A stretch of DNA of 64,000 nt from contig NZ_CP022463.1 of assembly GCF_002224485.1 (NCBI RefSeq), positions 1,138,644 through 1,202,643 of the forward strand. The letters run 5' to 3'. Below, piece by piece: positions 24,173-32,854 of this stretch. Source of the stretch: Sinomonas sp. R1AF57. GTDB taxonomy: Bacteria > Actinomycetota > Actinomycetes > Actinomycetales > Micrococcaceae. The notes beneath the pieces were generated by a model. It was not told where the DNA came from. It ran no database searches and saw only the letters and a program-made list of their open reading frames with translations. Made by a program: the position numbers and the translations under genes. Position 1 is the stretch's first letter. Every line of letters starts with the position of its first letter.

Positions 24173-25387
24173 ATGACTGAGACGGCTCTCGGACTGCCGG
24201 CCCTGGGCACCGGACGGCTCTTCGCGTCCGCCGGCCCGGACCTGGCAGCCCATGAGGCAGCCTACGGCCCGCGGAGGACCGGCTGGACCCGCGAGGCGCT
24301 GCTCGCGGAGCTCGAGGCATCGGGTCTCGCCGGGCGCGGAGGCGCCGGATTCCCCGCCTGGCGCAAGCTGTCCTCGCTCGGAGCGCGGCGCGCCGTCGTC
24401 GTGGCCAACGGCGCCGAGGGCGAGCCGCTGAGCCGCAAGGACGCCGCGCTCCTGACGGGGGCGCCCCACCTCGTCCTCGATGGTCTCCTCACAGCGGCCG
24501 AGGCGCTGAACGCGTCGCAGCTCTTCGTCTACGCGCCCGCGGCATCGCTCGCGGGCGTGGCCGCCGCCCTGGCCGAACGCCGCGACGGACGGCGCATCTC
24601 GCTCGTCGAATCGCCGGGGACGTTCGTCTCCGGCGAGGCCAGCGCGGTCGTCTCGGCGCTCGAGACGGGGCTCGCCCTGCCGCGGGACAGCGCGGCGCGC
24701 CTGACCACCGCGGGGTACCGGGGACTGCCGACCCTCGTGCACAACGTCGAGACGCTCGCCCAGCTCGCCCTCGTGGCCCGGTACGGCGCCGACTGGTTCC
24801 GCACCGCAGGGACCGACGACGATCCGGGCACCCGTCTCGTCAGCGTCTCGGGGGACGTGCCGACGCCCCGCGTCGCGGAGGTTCCCGGCGGCACATCGCT
24901 CCGCGACATCCTCCTCGGCGCCGGGGCCGACCCGGGCTCCCTGGCCGCCGTCCTCGTCGGAGGCTTCCACGGCGCCTGGGTGCCGGCGAAGGCCCTGGAC
25001 CGGCGCGCGAGCGCCGCGGGCCTCGCGGACTACGGCGCCCGGCCCGGCGCCGGGGTGCTCCTCGCCCTCGCCGCGGGGCGCTGCGGCCTGGCGGCGGCCG
25101 CACCCATCGCCCGCTACCTCGCCGACGGCTCGGCGCGCCAGTGCGGGCCGTGCACGTTCGGGCTGCCCGCCATGGCGGCCGTCCTCGAACGGATCGCCGG
25201 CGGGGAGCGGAGCCCCTGGCTCGCGGCCGAGGCCGAGCGACTGGCGGGCCTTATCACGGGCAGGGGAGCGTGCCACCACCCCGACGCGACGGCAGGGTTC
25301 GTCCGCAGCACGCTGACGGTGTTCCGGCAGGAGGTGCGTGCCCATCTGAACGGGGACTGCACGGGCACCCGGGGGTGGCAGCCATGA
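24173..25387 (+). CDS. NuoF-like NADH/FMN/Fe-S oxidoreductase subunit
   Basis: A 404-aa relative of the NADH-binding subunit of complex I. GRGGAGFPAWRKL (54-66) is the FMN/NADH glycine loop, NGAEGEPLSRKD (79-90) is the second FMN contact, and a SLBB-like domain lies near 220-300. The Fe-S region has Cys324 and Cys327 (QCGPCTFG) and Cys367 (GACHH). The third cysteine of the NuoF CxxCxxC motif is Gly here, so three ligands remain. It probably takes electrons from NAD(P)H, or gives them to it, in partnership with the ferredoxin that overlaps its 3' end. Confidence 0.85.
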   Translation: MTETALGLPALGTGRLFASAGPDLAAHEAAYGPRRTGWTREALLAELEASGLAGRGGAGFPAWRKLSSLGARRAVVVANGAEGEPLSRKDAALLTGAPHLVLDGLLTAAEALNASQLFVYAPAASLAGVAAALAERRDGRRISLVESPGTFVSGEASAVVSALETGLALPRDSAARLTTAGYRGLPTLVHNVETLAQLALVARYGADWFRTAGTDDDPGTRLVSVSGDVPTPRVAEVPGGTSLRDILLGAGADPGSLAAVLVGGFHGAWVPAKALDRRASAAGLADYGARPGAGVLLALAAGRCGLAAAAPIARYLADGSARQCGPCTFGLPAMAAVLERIAGGERSPWLAAEAERLAGLITGRGACHHPDATAGFVRSTLTVFRQEVRAHLNGDCTGTRGWQP

Positions 25388-25611
25388 GCCGGGAACGCCT
25401 CGCGCTGCACATCGACTTCACGCGGTGCGACGGGCGTGGCCTCTGCACCGAGCTGCTGCCCGAACTCCTCGTCCGCGACGACTGGGGCTACCCGCTCGGA
25501 CGCGGCGGCCGGGACGTGCCGGTTCCCTCCGGGCTCGCCGGGGCGGCGCAGGACGCCGTCTCACTGTGCCCGGTGCAGGCCCTGAGGCTGCGGTCGGCCG
25601 GACGGGACTGA
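25384..25611 (+). CDS. 3Fe-4S-type ferredoxin
   Basis: A 75-aa ferredoxin. Cys15, Cys21 and Cys62-Pro give the CX5C...CP pattern of small actinobacterial 3Fe-4S ferredoxins, with the residue at the missing fourth ligand being Gly. The ATG overlaps the upstream stop (ATGA). It ends the redox operon and converges on the SGNH hydrolase with 12 bp between them. It is likely the soluble shuttle between the NuoF-like protein and the membrane di-heme protein. Confidence 0.9.
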   Translation: MSRERLALHIDFTRCDGRGLCTELLPELLVRDDWGYPLGRGGRDVPVPSGLAGAAQDAVSLCPVQALRLRSAGRD

Positions 25612-25623
25612 CCCGCGAGTGCC

Positions 25624-26487
25624 TCAGCTGGCGCTGGCCTCCCCGGACCCGAGGGGGGCGCCCGCGCCGAAGACGGGCTGCGCCGTCGGGCGCTTGGCCA
25701 GGATGCCGTCGCCGCTCGACTTGTGCCGGAGCCGTCGGACCACCCACGGGACGAAGTACTCGCGCGCCCACACGAGGTCCTCGCTGCGGGCCGCGCGCCA
25801 GCTGCGCGCGGGCATCGGGCGGGGTTCCATCGGTTCGAGGCTGTGCCTCACGTTGAGGGCCTCGAGGGCCATGATCGCGATCGTGTGGTGGCCCAGCGGG
25901 GAGAAGTGGAGCCGGTCGCTGTCCCACATGCGCGGGTCGGAGAGCTTGCGCAGCGCCCACATGTCGGCGATGACGGCATCGTGGCGCGCGGCGATGACCC
26001 GCAGGTTCTCGTTGTAGATCGCGACCTTGCCGCGGATCGCCGAGAGCACGGGCGTCGAGCCGATGTCCGGTCCGTTGAACAGGAGCACCGTCGCACCCGA
26101 GTCCGCCAGGCGGCCGACGGCGCCGTCGAGCCTGAGCGCGAGGGCGTCCGGGTCGCTGCCGGGCCGGAGGAGGTCGTTGCCGCCCGCGGAGAGCGAGACA
26201 AGGTCCGGGCGCAGCTCGAGCGCGGGCTCGAGCTGCTCGTCGAGGATGCGTCCCAGCAGCCTTCCGCGGATCGCCAGGTTGGCGTAGGCGAAGTCGGGGG
26301 TGCCGTGGGAGAGCTCCTCCGCGAGGCGGTCGGCCCAGCCGCGGTGGCGTCCGGGATTGTTCTGGTCGGGGTCGCCGATTCCCTCCGTGAAGGAGTCGCC
26401 GAGGGCAACGTAGCGGTGCCACGGGTGGTGGTAGCCGTCGGGTCCGTCCTCGACGCCCGGGGAGAGCCGGTCAGAGATCGTACTCAC
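25624..26487 (-). CDS. SGNH/GDSL hydrolase
   Basis: A 287-aa esterase-like protein. Block I is YVALGDSFTEGIGDP with the catalytic Ser, block III is SLSAGGNDLLRPG and block V is DRLHFSPLGHHTI with Asp and His. No signal peptide is seen, so it is probably cytoplasmic. The GTG at 26487 lies 6 bp after a -10 CACAAT, giving a leaderless mRNA. An in-frame extension upstream overlaps the divergent promoter and was rejected. Substrate unknown. Confidence 0.9.
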   Translation of the reverse strand: MSTISDRLSPGVEDGPDGYHHPWHRYVALGDSFTEGIGDPDQNNPGRHRGWADRLAEELSHGTPDFAYANLAIRGRLLGRILDEQLEPALELRPDLVSLSAGGNDLLRPGSDPDALALRLDGAVGRLADSGATVLLFNGPDIGSTPVLSAIRGKVAIYNENLRVIAARHDAVIADMWALRKLSDPRMWDSDRLHFSPLGHHTIAIMALEALNVRHSLEPMEPRPMPARSWRAARSEDLVWAREYFVPWVVRRLRHKSSGDGILAKRPTAQPVFGAGAPLGSGEASAS

Positions 26488-26493
26488 GGGTAC

Positions 26494-26499
26494 ATTGTG
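26494..26499 (-). promoter_or_regulatory. -10 element (CACAAT), leaderless start
   Basis: On the minus strand CACAAT lies 6 bp before the GTG at 26487. Confidence 0.45.
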
Positions 26500-26535
26500 C
26501 GCCGGGGGAGCGTGGAGTCCAAGACGGCCGCTATT

Positions 26536-26553
26536 TAGTTGACAGTTCAACTA
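26536..26553. promoter_or_regulatory. Operator-like palindrome TAGTTGA-CAGT-TCAACTA
   Basis: Perfect 7-bp arms around 4 bp resemble MarR-family operators. It covers the -35 zone of the downstream hydrolase: a -10 AAGAAT at 26559-26564 lies 6 bp before its ATG. Binding should repress that gene. No regulator gene is adjacent. Confidence 0.5.
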
Positions 26554-26570
26554 TGTGCAAGAATGGACCC

Positions 26571-27272
26571 ATGACTGATGCCGTTGCCGATGCCCAGCGT
26601 CCCGAGGCCTACCCCGCCGACTACCCCGACCACCAGATCCTGTGGAGCCGGCCGGAGGCCGAGCGTGCCGGCACACCGCTCATCGTGATGTTCCACGGGT
26701 ACGGCTCGAACGAGGCCGACCTCATGGGACTCGCGGGCTACCTTCCCGAGGACTTCACCGTCGCCGCGCTGCGCGCTCCCCAGACGCTCGCGCCGGGTGC
26801 CTACCAGTGGTTCCCCCTCATGGCCGCCCAGGACTTCACGATGGACTCCGTCGAGGCCGCCGTCGAGTACGCCCTCGCATGGCTCGACGAGGTCCGCTCC
26901 CAGCACTCCTCCGTGACCCTCCTCGGATTCTCGATGGGCATGGCCATGGCCACCTCCCTCCTGCGCCGGCGCCCGGCGGACTTCGCCGCCGTCGTGGGCC
27001 TCTCCGGCTTCGCCGTCGACCCCGCCGCCGCTGGGGCAGCGGACTACTCCTACTTCCGCGACGCAGAGCTCACCGGCACCGTGCCCCTGTTCTGGGGCCG
27101 CGACCAGGCCGATCCCGTCATCACGGCCGACAAGGTCGAGTACACGATGGGCTGGGTGCGCGGCCACGTCGCGCTGACCAAGATCACCTACCCCGGCATC
27201 GGCCACAGCGTCAGCGGGCCGGAGATCGCCCACGTCAAGGAGTTCCTCGAGCAGGCCGTCCTCAAGCCCTGA
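26571..27272 (+). CDS. Alpha/beta hydrolase, phospholipase/carboxylesterase family
   Basis: A 233-aa hydrolase. The fold starts with LIVMFHGYGSNEAD (oxyanion region), the nucleophile elbow is GFSMGMAMA, and Asp in WGRDQADPVI with His in PGIGHSVS complete the triad. MhqD-type quinone-response hydrolases belong to this family and are often under MarR control, which fits the palindrome upstream; that match is inference. I prefer the ATG at 26571, since the ATG at 26553 lies inside the palindrome. Confidence 0.88.
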   Translation: MTDAVADAQRPEAYPADYPDHQILWSRPEAERAGTPLIVMFHGYGSNEADLMGLAGYLPEDFTVAALRAPQTLAPGAYQWFPLMAAQDFTMDSVEAAVEYALAWLDEVRSQHSSVTLLGFSMGMAMATSLLRRRPADFAAVVGLSGFAVDPAAAGAADYSYFRDAELTGTVPLFWGRDQADPVITADKVEYTMGWVRGHVALTKITYPGIGHSVSGPEIAHVKEFLEQAVLKP

Positions 27273-27384
27273 CGTCTCGGGTACGCGAAACCGCGCCCCT
27301 GAGCGTCTCGGGTGCGCGAAACCGCGCCCCTGAGCGTCTCGGGTACGCGAAATCGCGCCCCTGAGCGTCTCGGGTACGCACGAC
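27273..27384. repeat. Tandem 31-bp repeat after the hydrolase gene
   Basis: The unit begins GTCTCGGGTACGCGAAACCG and runs on through CGCCCCTGAGC. It starts at 27274, 27305, 27336 and 27367. Three copies are nearly identical and the fourth diverges after about 13 bp into CGCACGACGGC. The array begins at the stop codon of the hydrolase gene. Each unit holds a CGCG-AAAC-CGCG mini-hairpin. It may act as a terminator, or be a small variable-number repeat. Confidence 0.85.
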
Positions 27385-27405
27385 GGCGCCCGGCCGCCCG
27401 AGCGG

Positions 27406-27666
27406 TCAGCCCCGCGACACGAGCCGCACCCGCGCGCCATTGACCTCGACCACGTCCCCGGCGCTGAGCTGGCGCCCCCGGCGCTCCTCAATCTCGCCGT
27501 TTACCTTGACGAGCCCGTTGCGGATCAGCTCTGCGGCCTCGACCCCGTCCTCGACCAGGGAGGCGAGCTTGAGGACCTGTCCGAGGCGGATCGTCCCCTC
27601 GCGGATCTCGACCGTGTCGAGGCCGTCGTCGGGGGCGGGCGTGCTGCGCGGTTCGCTGGGGGGCAT
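27406..27666 (-). CDS. S4-domain RNA-binding protein (YaaA/RlbA-like)
   Basis: An 86-aa protein made almost wholly of an S4 domain, with IRLGQVLKLASLVEDGVEAA followed by LIRNGLVKVNGEIEERRGRQL. These small proteins bind structured RNA, often at the ribosome. The start at 27666 is 6 bp after a -10 TACAGT (27673-27678, minus strand), giving a leaderless mRNA. It is divergent from a DMT transporter gene. Confidence 0.9.
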   Translation of the reverse strand: MPPSEPRSTPAPDDGLDTVEIREGTIRLGQVLKLASLVEDGVEAAELIRNGLVKVNGEIEERRGRQLSAGDVVEVNGARVRLVSRG

Positions 27667-27672
27667 GGTGCA

Positions 27673-27698
27673 ACTGTAGGCCGTGCAGCCCCTAGGCT
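27673..27698. promoter_or_regulatory. Divergent pair of leaderless promoters
   Basis: TACAGT on the minus strand (27673-27678) serves the S4 gene 6 bp away. TAGGCT on the plus strand (27693-27698) serves the transporter GTG 7 bp away. Confidence 0.5.
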
Positions 27699-27705
27699 GT
27701 CTCCA

Positions 27706-28686
27706 GTGACCGCGCCCCGACCCTTTCCCCTTCCGCTCGGCCTCGCCGCGGCCGTGGCGGCCGGCGTCGCCGTTCCTGCGCAGGGCCGCATCAACGGGGC
27801 GCTCGGCGCTCGCCTCGGCGATGGCGTCGCCGCGGCGCTGACCAGCTTCGGCACCGGGCTCGCAGTCCTCGCGGTCCTGGCGGCGGTCCTGCCCTCGGGC
27901 CGCGCAGGGGTGCGGGGCATCGGGTCGGCCGTGCGGTCGGGCACGATCCCGTGGTGGTACCTCGGGGCGGGCCTGTGCGGGGCACTCTTCGTCGTCGCGC
28001 AGGCTGTCACCGTCGGCGTCCTCGGGATCGCGGTCTTCACCATCGCCGCCGTCACCGGGCAGACCATGAGCGGCCTGCTCGTGGACCGGGTGGGCTTCGC
28101 GCAGGGCCGGCAGCGTCCGCTCACGGGCATGCGCGTCTTCGCGACCGTCCTCACCCTCGCCTCGGTCGCCTATGCCGTGGCGCCGAAGTTCGGAGCAGCG
28201 CAGGACCTCGCCGCGCTGACCGCCCTCGTGGTCCTGCCCTTCGCGGCAGGGTTCGCGCAGAGCTTCCAGTCCGCCATGAACGGGGCCAGCGCGGTGGCCT
28301 ACAGCAGCCTCCTCGCGGCCACGCTCATGAACTTCGTCTCGGGCATCGTAGGGCTCACGGTCGCGTGGGCGGTCAAGGTCGCCGTGGCAGGCCCCGGCAG
28401 GCCCCTTCCGGCCGACTTCCCGGCGGACTGGTGGTACTACACGGGCGGCCCCCTCGGCGTCGTGTTCATCGCCGTCGCCACCGTGCTCGTCCGTCGCCTC
28501 GGAGTGCTCCTGACGGGCCTCGGCATGATCGCCGGCCAGCTGCTCGGCTCCCTCGCGCTCGACGCGTTCGCGCCCGCGCCGGGCACCGTCGTCGCGCTCC
28601 CCACTGTCGTCGGCACCGTGGCGACCCTCGTCGCGATGGTCCTGGCGACCCTGCCGTGGAACCGGCGCATGATCCGCACGAGGTGA
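27706..28686 (+). CDS. DMT-superfamily permease, YdcZ/DUF606 type
   Basis: A 326-aa membrane protein with about ten helices made of two repeated five-helix halves. The first half carries [20 protein letters not shown] and the second [20 protein letters not shown], the paired motif of the YdcZ family. The substrate is unknown. The GTG start is placed 7 bp after a -10, leaderless. It is monocistronic, and glyS follows after 115 bp with its own promoter region. Confidence 0.85.
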   Translation: MTAPRPFPLPLGLAAAVAAGVAVPAQGRINGALGARLGDGVAAALTSFGTGLAVLAVLAAVLPSGRAGVRGIGSAVRSGTIPWWYLGAGLCGALFVVAQAVTVGVLGIAVFTIAAVTGQTMSGLLVDRVGFAQGRQRPLTGMRVFATVLTLASVAYAVAPKFGAAQDLAALTALVVLPFAAGFAQSFQSAMNGASAVAYSSLLAATLMNFVSGIVGLTVAWAVKVAVAGPGRPLPADFPADWWYYTGGPLGVVFIAVATVLVRRLGVLLTGLGMIAGQLLGSLALDAFAPAPGTVVALPTVVGTVATLVAMVLATLPWNRRMIRTR

Positions 28687-28801
28687 CCGGCCGGCGTCGT
28701 GCGCCGGTAGGCTTGTCACTGCACGCTCGTCTGTGCGCCTGACTCACTGGTGCACACCGCCGGACCGCACCCAGCGGCCTGAGAAGTACGGAGGAACCCC
28801 C

Positions 28802-30187
28802 TTGGCACCGAAGACCCCACTGGACTCGATCGTCTCCCTGGCCAAGCGCCGCGGATTCGTCTTCCAGGCGGGTGAGATCTACGGAGGCTCCCGCTCGGCC
28901 TGGGACTACGGCCCCCTCGGCGTCGAGCTCAAGGAGAACATCAAGGAGCAGTGGTGGCAGACGTTCGTCCGCGGCCGCGAGGACATGGTGGGCCTCGACT
29001 CCTCCGTGATCCTGCCCAAGCAGGTGTGGGAGGCCTCCGGCCACGTCGCCACGTTCACCGACCCCCTCGTCGAGTGCCTCCAGTGCCACCACCGCTTCCG
29101 CCAGGACCACCTCATCGAGGCGTACGAGGCGAAGAAGGGCCGCGCGCCTGAGGGCGGCATGGACTCCATCGTCTGCCCGAACTGCGGGACCACCGGCAAG
29201 TGGACCGAGCCGCAGATGTTCTCGGGCCTCATGAAGACGTTCCTCGGCCCCGTGGACAACGCCGAGGGCCTGCACTACATGCGCCCCGAGACCGCCCAGG
29301 GCATCTTCGTGAACTTCAACAACGTCGTTACCACGAGCCGCAAGAAGCCGCCGTTCGGCATCGGCCAGATCGGCAAGGCGTTCCGCAACGAGATCACCCC
29401 CGGCAACTTCATCTTCCGCACCCGCGAGTTCGAGCAGATGGAGATCGAGTACTTCACGGCGCCCGGCGAGGCCGACGAGTGGTTCAAGCACTGGGTCGAG
29501 GAGTGCTGGAACTGGTTCGTGGACCTGGGCATCAGCCCGGAGAACATGCGCCGCTTCGACGTCCCCGAGGACGAGCGCGCCCACTACTCCGCGGGCACGA
29601 TCGACATCGAGTACCGCTTCGGCTTCCAGGGCAACGAGTGGGGCGAGCTCATGGGCATCGCCAACCGCACCGACTACGACCTGGGCAGCCACTCGAAGGC
29701 CTCCGGCCACGAGCTCGCCTACTTCAACCAGGCCACGAACGAGCGCTACATCCCCTACGTGATCGAGCCCTCGTTCGGCCTCACACGTTCGATGATGGCC
29801 TTCCTCGTCGACGCGTACACCGAGGACGAGGCCCCCAACACGAAGGGCGGCGTCGACAAGCGCACGGTGCTCAAGCTCGACCCGCGCCTCGCGCCGGTCA
29901 AGGCCGCGGTGCTGCCGCTGAGCCGCAACGAGGACCTCTCGCCCAAGGCCCGCGACCTCGCGGCCCAGCTGCGCAAGCACTGGAACATCGAGTTCGACGA
30001 TGCCGGCGCCATCGGCCGTCGCTACCGCCGCCAGGACGAGATCGGCACTCCGTTCTGCATCACGGTGGACTTCGACACCCTCGAGGACCAGGCGGTGACC
30101 ATCCGCGAGCGCGACACGATGGGCCAGGACCGCGTCTCCCTCGACAAGGTGGCGGGGTACCTCTTCGAGCGCCTCGAGAAGAACTGA
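28802..30187 (+). CDS. glyS: Glycyl-tRNA synthetase (alpha2 type)
   Basis: A 461-aa class II synthetase. Motif 2 is in [20 protein letters not shown] and motif 3 in [14 protein letters not shown] zinc-binding insert is visible: CLQCHHRF near 100 and CPNCGTTG near 125. The TTG at 28802 follows GGAGGA at 28791 and gives [19 protein letters not shown]. Upstream codons in frame are not conserved. The GNAT gene begins 4 bp after the stop. I saw no T-box in the 115-bp leader. Confidence 0.95.
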   Translation: MAPKTPLDSIVSLAKRRGFVFQAGEIYGGSRSAWDYGPLGVELKENIKEQWWQTFVRGREDMVGLDSSVILPKQVWEASGHVATFTDPLVECLQCHHRFRQDHLIEAYEAKKGRAPEGGMDSIVCPNCGTTGKWTEPQMFSGLMKTFLGPVDNAEGLHYMRPETAQGIFVNFNNVVTTSRKKPPFGIGQIGKAFRNEITPGNFIFRTREFEQMEIEYFTAPGEADEWFKHWVEECWNWFVDLGISPENMRRFDVPEDERAHYSAGTIDIEYRFGFQGNEWGELMGIANRTDYDLGSHSKASGHELAYFNQATNERYIPYVIEPSFGLTRSMMAFLVDAYTEDEAPNTKGGVDKRTVLKLDPRLAPVKAAVLPLSRNEDLSPKARDLAAQLRKHWNIEFDDAGAIGRRYRRQDEIGTPFCITVDFDTLEDQAVTIRERDTMGQDRVSLDKVAGYLFERLEKN

Positions 30188-30191
30188 GCCC

Positions 30192-31220
30192 ATGGCCCAG
30201 CTGACGTACCGCCCCTGGCGCGACGGCGACGACCACGTCCTCCTGCAGCTCTGGGGTGACGCTGAGGGCGCCGCCGCGGAGCAGTTCCGCGGCGCCTTCG
30301 GTCCAGACTCCGACGGCGCCCAGCAGGGTGCCGCCGCCGGTGACGGGGACGCGCACGACGGCGCCGGCTCGGCACCGGGGGCGTGGCGGCGCTGCGTCGT
30401 GGCCGAGGACCAGGGCATCCCTGTTGCCGCGGGCGTGGTGTACGCCTCGGCGCTGCATCCCCAGCGGCACTGGGCGTACGTCGAGGTGGCCCGGGACCAC
30501 CGGCGGCAGGGCGTCGGCACGGAGCTCCTGCGCCGGCTGCGCGAGGCGGCGGAAGCCTCGCCGTCGGGCGTCGCGGCCCTGCGCTCACGGGTGACTGCCG
30601 GCACGCCGGGGGCGGACTTCGCCGCAGCGCGCGGGTTCGGCGCCCTGCAGCGGTCGCGCCACGTGGTGGTGCGGCCGGGCTCGCTCAAGCTGCCGGTCTT
30701 CGGCGACGGCGAGGACTCCGGCGACTCCCCGCTCGTCGAGGACCTCGCGACCGGCTCGGTCGAGCTCTCGGACGCCGTGGCGCGCTACTACACCGAGATC
30801 AACGACTGGGACCCGCCTGCGCCGATCAGCGTCGGGCGCGCCCAGCAGCTCTTCCTCTCGGACGCGGCCGGCGCCCACGGCGCCGTCGTGCTGCGCGCTC
30901 CGGCGGAGAGCGCTTTCGGCTCCGCCGTCGCCCCGTCGAAGCGGAAGGGGCGCCTGCGCGCGTTCGCCGTCAGCTATGCCGCGCCGGGCGGCGCGGCGGC
31001 GGACGACCCGAGCGAGGTGCTCCTCGGCCATGAGGTCCGGCTCGACGCGGAGGACGCCCGGGACGCCGTCCGCGGTCTCCTGGCGCTCATCGCGTACCAG
31101 CACCCCGTGAGCCTCGAGCTGGACGATTCGATGGCGGCGCTCCGCGCGACCGTCGAGCCGCTGCTCGCTGCCGGCGCCGCCGAACAGGTCGGCGCGGACA
31201 CGCTGACCGTCGGGGACTGA
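30192..31220 (+). CDS. GNAT-family N-acetyltransferase
   Basis: A 342-aa protein. The acetyl-CoA loop VEVARDHRRQGVGTELLRRL (about 97-116) marks an N-terminal GNAT domain. A second half (about 180-340) has a weaker GNAT-like pattern without an intact loop, so this may be a tandem protein with one active site. Mycothiol acetyltransferase (MshD) also has two GNAT halves, but I cannot confirm that identity. It is coupled to glyS (4-bp gap), and the YibE/F gene follows after 2 bp. Confidence 0.82.
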   Translation: MAQLTYRPWRDGDDHVLLQLWGDAEGAAAEQFRGAFGPDSDGAQQGAAAGDGDAHDGAGSAPGAWRRCVVAEDQGIPVAAGVVYASALHPQRHWAYVEVARDHRRQGVGTELLRRLREAAEASPSGVAALRSRVTAGTPGADFAAARGFGALQRSRHVVVRPGSLKLPVFGDGEDSGDSPLVEDLATGSVELSDAVARYYTEINDWDPPAPISVGRAQQLFLSDAAGAHGAVVLRAPAESAFGSAVAPSKRKGRLRAFAVSYAAPGGAAADDPSEVLLGHEVRLDAEDARDAVRGLLALIAYQHPVSLELDDSMAALRATVEPLLAAGAAEQVGADTLTVGD

Positions 31221-31222
31221 GC

Positions 31223-32845
31223 GTGGGCGCGGGACACGGGACCGGGCACGGGTCCGCGGGGCACGGGCACGCCGGTCATGGGCACAGCCATGGGGGCCCG
31301 CCCGCCGGCCCCGCCGCGGCGGCGGCCCGCCGGCGTGCCACGTGGATCCTGGCGGCGGTCCTCGTCCCCCTCGGCCTCCTCACCCTCGTCGGGATGGTCT
31401 CGCTCTGGCCCTCGGGCGACCGTTCGGGGCTCCAGCTCTCCAACCCCTACTCCGTCGCGCAGGGCGTCACGATGGACACTGGCACGGTCAGGACGGTGAC
31501 GTCCGAGGCCTGCCCGGGCGCGTCGTCGTCCGCTGCCTCCTCCGGGACGTCCGCCAGCACGTGCAGCTTCGCGTCGACCCAGCCTGACGCCGGCGGGGCC
31601 GAGGTGCGCGTGGCACTCAACCCGGACATCGTGAAGTCGCACGGGGTCAAGCCCGGGGACCGGATCCGGTACCTCAACCTCTCGCGCATCCAGCACCAGC
31701 CCCAGGGCAGCTCGGCCCAGGGCAGCTCGGCCCAGGGCGGCGCGGCCCAGCAGGCGAGCGGCGCTCCGGCCTACGTCTTCACGGACTTCGTCCGGACGGT
31801 CCCGATCCTGCTCCTCGCGGCGCTGTACGCCGTCGTGGTCGTGGCCGTCGCCCGATGGCGGGGGCTGCGCGCCCTGCTCGGACTCGGGGGCGCGTACGCA
31901 GTGCTGGTCGCCTTCGTCCTGCCCGGCCTCGTCGAGGGGAAGCCTCCGCTCCTGCTGGCCCTCGTGGGGTCGACGGTCATCATGATGGGCGTCCTGTACT
32001 TCGCCCACGGGCTCTCGGCCCGCACCTCGACGGCGCTGCTGGGGACGATCTTCGGCCTGGGCGTGACTGCCCTGCTCGCCGCCTGGTCGACCGACGCCGC
32101 CTACCTCACCGGTGTGGGCAGCCACGACGCGGCGAGTCTGGTCAACGTCGGCGGGAACATCTCGATCTCGGGCATCATCCTCTGCGGGCTGATCATCTCG
32201 GGACTCGGAGCGCTCAACGACGTCACGATCACCCAGTCCTCGGCGGTGTGGGAGCTCTACGAGCTCGCCCCGCACACCCCCGCCCGCAAGCTGTTCACCT
32301 CCGCCCTGAGGATCGGGCGGGACCACATCGCCTCGACCGTGTACACGATCGCGTTCGCCTACGCAGGGGCCGCGCTGCCCCTGCTCATCATCGTCTCGCT
32401 CTACGACCGGCCCTTCCTCGAGGCCATTACGAGCTCGGAGCTCGCCGAGGAAGTCGTGCGCACCCTCGTCGGCTCCGTGGGCCTCGTGCTCGCGATTCCG
32501 ATGACCACCGCTGTCGCGGTCGCCGTCGTCAAGGCCACAGGTGCCTCCCGGTTCGAGGGCCGGCCGTCCGAGGCAGCCCTGCTCGCGGGCGAGGAGACGG
32601 ACCGCCTCGCCGCCGGCCGGTCACCGCGCACGACGGCGGGCACGCGCCGCGGCGAGGCCGGCTCGGCTTCCGGCCCGGACGACGGCGGCGCTCACGCCGT
32701 CGCCACCGGCATTGCCACAGCCACCGGCGCCTCCGGAGTCGGGGCAGGCGCCCGGGCCGATGCTGATGGGGCCGATGATGACGGAGTCGCGCAGGACGAC
32801 GGAGCAGGGGAGTACCCGACCCGGAGGTCCCGCCGCGGCCGCTGA
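31223..32845 (+). CDS. YibE/F-family membrane protein with a His-rich N-terminus
   Basis: A 540-aa protein. The first 30 residues are a Gly/His string (HGHAGHGHSHGG) likely to bind metal. A helix at about 39-59 and an external domain of about 110 residues follow. The C-terminal half has seven to eight helices with the YibE/F motifs GLGGAYAVLVAFVLPGL and ISGLGALNDVTITQSS. The last 100 residues are polar and low complexity. The family's transported substrate is unknown. It starts with GTG 2 bp after the GNAT gene. Confidence 0.85.
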   Translation: MGAGHGTGHGSAGHGHAGHGHSHGGPPAGPAAAAARRRATWILAAVLVPLGLLTLVGMVSLWPSGDRSGLQLSNPYSVAQGVTMDTGTVRTVTSEACPGASSSAASSGTSASTCSFASTQPDAGGAEVRVALNPDIVKSHGVKPGDRIRYLNLSRIQHQPQGSSAQGSSAQGGAAQQASGAPAYVFTDFVRTVPILLLAALYAVVVVAVARWRGLRALLGLGGAYAVLVAFVLPGLVEGKPPLLLALVGSTVIMMGVLYFAHGLSARTSTALLGTIFGLGVTALLAAWSTDAAYLTGVGSHDAASLVNVGGNISISGIILCGLIISGLGALNDVTITQSSAVWELYELAPHTPARKLFTSALRIGRDHIASTVYTIAFAYAGAALPLLIIVSLYDRPFLEAITSSELAEEVVRTLVGSVGLVLAIPMTTAVAVAVVKATGASRFEGRPSEAALLAGEETDRLAAGRSPRTTAGTRRGEAGSASGPDDGGAHAVATGIATATGASGVGAGARADADGADDDGVAQDDGAGEYPTRRSRRGR

Positions 32846-32854
32846 CGCGGGCCC

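Noticed and set aside
20645-25345. A 1566-codon open frame on the minus strand opposite metX and the redox operon
   Set aside because: It is a shadow of the high-GC codon pattern. The composition is mostly Arg, Gly, Ala and Glu without domains, while strong known genes lie on the plus strand.
26539-26544. TTGACA as the -35 of the hydrolase promoter
   Set aside because: The spacer to the leaderless -10 would be only 14 bp. The TTGACA is better explained as part of the palindrome.
28687-28801. Possible T-box before glyS
   Set aside because: No T-box sequence (AGGGUGGNACCGCG-like) or specifier loop is seen in the leader.
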